This document shows, one piece after another, positions 61,500-64,000 of a DNA stretch of 64,000 nucleotides (within the stretch, counting starts at the first letter, position 1; each line of letters opens with the position of its first letter). The DNA is from CBDHFN01 sp965262605. Its GTDB lineage: Bacteria; Pseudomonadota; Alphaproteobacteria; JASGCL01. Where the stretch lies: contig CBDHFN010000002.1 in the NCBI GenBank assembly GCA_965262605.1, positions 615,010 through 679,009 on the forward strand, given 5' to 3'. The position numbers were made by a program, and so were the translations under genes. Under the pieces are notes generated by a model. That model had not been told where the DNA came from. It worked only from the letters and a program-made list of their open reading frames with translations, and searched no databases.

Positions 61500-62389
61500 A
61501 TCTTAACGCCCCCGAATTTTGGTTTAAGAAAAATTGGCAAAGCCTAATTTTATTGCCGTTTTCTTTAATTTGGTGGCTTATTTTTCTGATTCGCCAAAAA
61601 TTTATAACACCCTATCAAGCCCAAGCCAAAATTATTATTGTCGGTGGTGCCATCGTGGGCGGCAGCGGCAAAACGCCTTTTACCCGATATATACGGGCAA
61701 AATACCCCAAAAGCGTGGTTTTAGTTAAATCTTATCAACAAAAATCGGCGACTTTTTTAATATCGCCTCAAAATCCATGCCCATTTGACGAAGCCTTATT
61801 GCACGCGGGGGACGGCGCAACGATTATTTGCGATACGCGCGTCAATGGCATAAAATTAGCCCAAAGCCTTGGGTTTTCAACCATTATTTGCGATGATGGT
61901 TTGCAAGATCCAACTATTTGCGGTGATTATATTTATTTAGTCATTGATGGTAATTTAGGATTCGGTAATGGGTTTTTATTGCCCGCGGGACCCAATCGTC
62001 AATCGCCCCAAAGCGCGATGGCAAAATGCCATGAAATCATACAAATTCAAGGCGCCCAAGGGCGATATGAACTTGCCGATAAAAAATATCTTTACCTGCA
62101 TTGCGCATTGCAACAAAATGCCGACAAAAATGCCCAATATTACGCCTTTGCGGGCATAGCATACCCCAAAAAATTTTATGAACTTGCGCTAAATCAAGGC
62201 TTTAATATCATAAAATTTCAAAATTTCCCTGACCATCACCAATATAAAGACGCTGAAATTCATGAAATTTGCCAATTTGCCCAAGCCCATCAATTGCAAA
62301 TTATCACCACCGAAAAAGATTTTGCGAAAATCCCCCCGCAATTTCATACCCAAATTCAAGCACTAAACTTGATTTTCCACGCATCATAA
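61496..62389 (+). CDS. lpxK: Tetraacyldisaccharide 4'-kinase LpxK
   Basis: A 297-residue membrane-associated kinase that phosphorylates the 4' position of the lipid A disaccharide. It has an N-terminal hydrophobic anchor (about 17-33), a P-loop GGAIVGGSGKTPF (about 51-63), DDGLQDPTI in place of the usual DDGFQH, and the C-terminal TTEKDFAKIP. The ATG at 61496 overlaps the waaA stop; the frame from 61478 is less likely. tRNA-Arg follows 42 bases downstream. Confidence 0.93.
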   Translation: MNLNAPEFWFKKNWQSLILLPFSLIWWLIFLIRQKFITPYQAQAKIIIVGGAIVGGSGKTPFTRYIRAKYPKSVVLVKSYQQKSATFLISPQNPCPFDEALLHAGDGATIICDTRVNGIKLAQSLGFSTIICDDGLQDPTICGDYIYLVIDGNLGFGNGFLLPAGPNRQSPQSAMAKCHEIIQIQGAQGRYELADKKYLYLHCALQQNADKNAQYYAFAGIAYPKKFYELALNQGFNIIKFQNFPDHHQYKDAEIHEICQFAQAHQLQIITTEKDFAKIPPQFHTQIQALNLIFHAS

Positions 62390-62431
62390 ATTGCTTGCAA
62401 ATATATTTTTTCATGCTAAAAGCACTATTAT

Positions 62432-62508
62432 GCACCCGTAGCTCAGCTGGATAGAGCGTTGCCCTCCGAAGGCAAAGGTCAGAGGTTCGAATCCCCTCGG
62501 GTGCGCCA
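62432..62508 (+). tRNA. tRNA-Arg(CCG)
   Basis: A 77-base tRNA. Acceptor GCACCCG (62432-62438) pairs with CGGGTGC (62498-62504), then discriminator G and encoded CCA (62506-62508). The anticodon stem TTGCC/GGCAA holds the loop CTCCGAA with anticodon CCG at 62466-62468. D- and T-arms (GGTTCGAATCC) are normal. Its last 8 bases, GTGCGCCA, begin a tandem repeat array, and accessory DNA follows, as at a tRNA used for integration. Confidence 0.97.
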
Positions 62509-62616
62509 GCGCCCAATTAAATACTAGGTGCGCCAGCACCCAATTAAATACTAGGTGCGCCAGCACCCAATTAAATACTAAGTGCGCCAGCACCCAATTA
62601 AATACTAGGTGCGCCA
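62501..62616. repeat. Tandem array of 27-bp units derived from the tRNA-Arg 3' end
   Basis: Four units of exactly 27 bp begin at 62501, 62528, 62555 and 62582, and a partial fifth (GTGCGCCA) at 62609-62616. Each begins with the last 8 bases of the tRNA, GTGCGCCA, followed by GCACCCAATTAAATACTAG (first unit GCGCCC; third unit ends AA). From the second unit on, GGTGC-GCCA-GCACC can form a small hairpin at or near each unit boundary (the fourth begins with AGTGC instead). The units differ at only one or two bases, suggesting recent or homogenised duplication. Confidence 0.95.
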
Positions 62617-62619
62617 CAA

Positions 62620-62688
62620 GGGCAAGCCCTTGACCCAAAACTGGGCGAGCCCTTGACCCAAAACTAGGCAAGCCCTTAATTAAAAACT
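62620..62688. repeat. Second tandem array, three 23-bp units
   Basis: GGGCAAGCCCTTGACCCAAAACT-type units occupy 62620-62642, 62643-62665 and 62666-62688. The second has GGGCGAGCCC and the third is diverged (AGGCAAGCCC, then AATTAAAAACT). The first two contain the inverted repeat GGGC-AA/GA-GCCC. This array starts 3 bases after the tRNA-derived one and has a different unit and period. Confidence 0.85.
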
Positions 62689-62746
62689 ACCCTACCGAAT
62701 TATCGTTTCTATGCGTGTATTTTTTTCTTCCTCTGTTTGCATTTTG

Positions 62747-62830
62747 CACCTGCTTTCTTGTGTTGCTTTCATTATAGCAGGTGACTTTATTTTTTGCCCA
62801 AAATAGGTGACTTTATTTTTTGCCGTAATA
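62747..62830. repeat. Inverted and direct repeats upstream of the Abi locus
   Basis: CACCTGCT (62747-62754) and AGCAGGTG (62776-62783) are inverted. AGGTGACTTTATTTTTTGCC occurs twice (62779-62798 and 62805-62824, 26 bases apart). The second copy runs into TTATTTTTTGCCGTAATA (62813-62830), also found at 6243-6260. Repeated subterminal motifs of this style occur at ends of some insertion sequences (for example the IS21 family), but no transposase is present. They may instead be regulator-binding sites. From 62689 to 62746 I see nothing. Confidence 0.6.
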
Positions 62831-62846
62831 AAAATTACTATTTCTA

Positions 62847-62875
62847 TTGACAAGGCATCGTTTTTGCATTATTTT
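62847..62875 (+). promoter_or_regulatory. Candidate promoter for the RNA upstream of the Abi gene
   Basis: A perfect -35 TTGACA (62847-62852), a 17-base spacer and a -10-like TATTTT (62870-62875) predict a transcript starting near 62881-62883, exactly where the closing stem of the candidate RNA begins. GTAAT/ATTAC (62824-62837) forms a small inverted repeat just upstream. Confidence 0.6.
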
Positions 62876-62880
62876 AACTC

Positions 62881-62990
62881 TAAGGGAAAAGGTTAGCGGG
62901 GCGTAAAAACCACCAAAGGCATACCAAATCTTAGATATTATGCGTGCATAAAATTGAAATGATTGCTAGAACCGTATCCCTTATTTTTTT
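62881..62990 (+). ncRNA. Candidate structured RNA of an AbiF-type system
   Basis: The predicted transcript folds with TAAGGGA (62881-62887) closing on TCCCTTA (62977-62983), followed by seven T as in a terminator. Inside, GGTTAGC (62891-62897) pairs with GCT-AG-AACC (62965-62973, two-base bulge). TTATG-CGTG-CATAA (62938-62951) forms an inner hairpin, and GGGG/CCACC near 62898-62913 could pair. There is no open reading frame of note. A structured RNA, called the abiF motif as I recall, is known upstream of Abi_2/AbiF genes. Identity with that motif needs a covariance-model search. Confidence 0.55.
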
Positions 62991-63030
62991 ATTATTTATA
63001 AATTGAAGTATAAATAATTCAAATATAAAC

Positions 63031-63059
63031 AAAGGGGGGATTAATTATTCTCCCTTTTT
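63031..63059 (+). terminator. Hairpin with T-run between the RNA and the Abi gene
   Basis: AAAGGGGGGA (63031-63040) pairs with TTCTCCCTTT (63048-63057, two G-U pairs) around a 7-base loop, with T-run continuing to 63059. It ends 14 bases before the Abi start. A partly read-through terminator between RNA antitoxin and toxin gene is typical of type III-like systems. Confidence 0.6.
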
Positions 63060-63073
63060 ATTTAGTAAAAAAA

Positions 63074-63960
63074 ATGGCAAATCAATTAATTTTTTTACCA
63101 ATCAATAAACAAATTGAACAACTGCAACAACGCGGATTGGAGATTGATGATGATAAACATGCAACCCAATGGTTAACACATATCTCATATTACCGATTAG
63201 CAAAATATTGGAATATTTTTAGAGACAAAGATACAAAGGGAAATTGGCAAAATTTTAAGCAAGGATATAATTTAAAACATGTAACGAAATTATATGAATT
63301 TGACAGAAAGCTAAAATTATTATTTATGGATGGCATTGAACGAATTGAAATATCATTGCGTTCAGTTGCAAGCCATGAAATTGGTAAAATTAATCCATTG
63401 GGCACTTAGATTTTAATAGAATATGGAATTCAAATACTTTTGATGATTTTAATTATTTTAAACAAAAATTGAATGCAGCATTACAAAAATCAAAAGATTC
63501 TCAATTGATGGAGTTTAGAAAAAATTCCCCAAATGACCAGCCTAGAGTTTGGACTACCATAGAACAAATGACATTTGGATCATTAAATGTTTTATTGCAA
63601 AATATCAATAATAATATTGCAAAAAAAATATCTGATAATTATAATTTAAATTCAAAAAATGGTATTTCGCCAACCGATTTTAAGGAGTTTGTTAAAGTTT
63701 TATTAGAAGTTCGTAATATATGTGCCCATCATGAAATGCTTTGGAATTATAATTTATCATTTAAACCAAAACATAATGCAGCTATCTTTCTAAATATTAA
63801 TCACCTAAATAATCATAAAATTATTCATGCAGTTGAAATTATTGATTATTTATTGGCATCTATTTCACCAGATAATAAATGGCGTTGCAGGATAAATGAA
63901 CTGATTGATTATCAATTTCCCGATTTTCAAGAAATTTCATGTGATAAAATGGGATTATGA
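63074..63960 (+). pseudogene. Abi_2 (AbiF/AbiD) family protein, frameshifted
   Basis: Two frames together make one Abi_2 protein. The first (63074-63409, 111 residues) has the family start IEQLQQRGLEIDD...HISYYRLAKYWNIFRD and DGIERIEISLRSVASHEIG, with an R96-x4-H101 motif. The second frame continues with HLDFNRIWNS from 63403 and contains EVRNICAHHE, another R-x4-H (HEPN ribonuclease-type) motif. One extra G in GGG at 63400-63402 would join them into 295 residues, the normal family size. Abi_2 proteins mediate abortive infection. The frameshift may be real decay, a sequencing error or phase variation. There is no strong ribosome site. Codon use is AT-rich and foreign-looking. Confidence 0.8.
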
Positions 63961-64000
63961 AATGCACCTGAAATTTGACCATAAACGGCAATATTCATTG

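Noticed and set aside
62411..62671. Minus-strand frame coding repeated AHLVFNWVL units
   Set aside because: It is the translation of the 27-bp tandem array (27 bases equals 9 codons) and of tRNA-Arg read backwards; no ribosome site or independent support.
62501..62688. CRISPR array
   Set aside because: The repeats are adjacent with no unique spacers between units and no cas genes; they are simple tandem repeats.
62881..62990. 4.5S (SRP), 6S or tmRNA
   Set aside because: No GGAAGCAGCC-type SRP loop, no tmRNA tag frame and no long 6S-like open bubble could be found; position next to an Abi_2 gene explains it better.

Overview
The window reads as chromosomal DNA of an AT-rich, free-living alphaproteobacterium (low G+C judged by eye, not computed). 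The evidence is lineage-typical genes: an F0 operon with separate b and b' subunits and no F1 genes, alpha-type SspB, a mitofilin-like protein with HemY, a CBP3-type ubiquinol-cytochrome c chaperone, a DUF1192 protein, and YgfZ beside TldD. A DddP-type DMSP lyase, an MttB-family methyltransferase, a betaine aldehyde dehydrogenase and a TAXI TRAP transporter point to life on methylated osmolytes and organic acids, probably marine. That habitat is inference.

Layout. 1-860: end of a UvrD-like helicase, a possible gene remnant and tRNA-Ser(UGA). 873-5953: FkbM methyltransferase and DUF115 protein, then divergent sspB and class I fumarase. 5954-6345: a strongly structured intergenic block. 6346-11212: TAXI TRAP operon and tilS. 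11184-13165: gltX and a GST (minus strand). 13284-20591: lapA, an aldehyde dehydrogenase, sufE, cell-wall amidase, a TPR-glycosyltransferase, yceD, ratA-like and DsbA-like genes. 20592-25444: smc and an MttB-family gene. 25508-31804: outer-membrane protein and a surface-polysaccharide set. 31917-37482: cysK, argS, SPOR protein, purH, DUF1192. 37506-39384: a restriction-modification pair. 39387-48007: CBP3-like, ygfZ, tldD, hisC, mitofilin-like, hemY, dddP, thrB, rnhA. 48063-57056: ftsK, an unknown protein, then on the minus strand F0 genes running directly into rpmH-rnpA-yidC-engB. 57181-62389: HD protein, betB, a possible glycosyltransferase, waaA, lpxK. 62432-64000: tRNA-Arg(CCG), arrays of tRNA-tail-derived hairpin repeats, and a compact defence locus.

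The most interesting locus is 62847-63960: a good promoter, a foldable transcript of about 110 nt, a terminator-like hairpin, and an Abi_2 (AbiF-type) gene with two R-x4-H (HEPN-like) motifs. This matches the RNA-plus-AbiF arrangement proposed as a relative of Cas13. The protein gene carries a one-base frameshift, so it is either a broken copy or a sequencing error.

Other notable points are a chain of hairpins including a perfect three-way junction at 6062-6135, a homologous element of about 50 bp placed just upstream of two unrelated promoters (13284 and 42017), and a restriction-modification pair in which both proteins carry cysteine-rich, zinc-ribbon-like insertions. No transposase, integrase, CRISPR array, rRNA or complete insertion sequence was seen.
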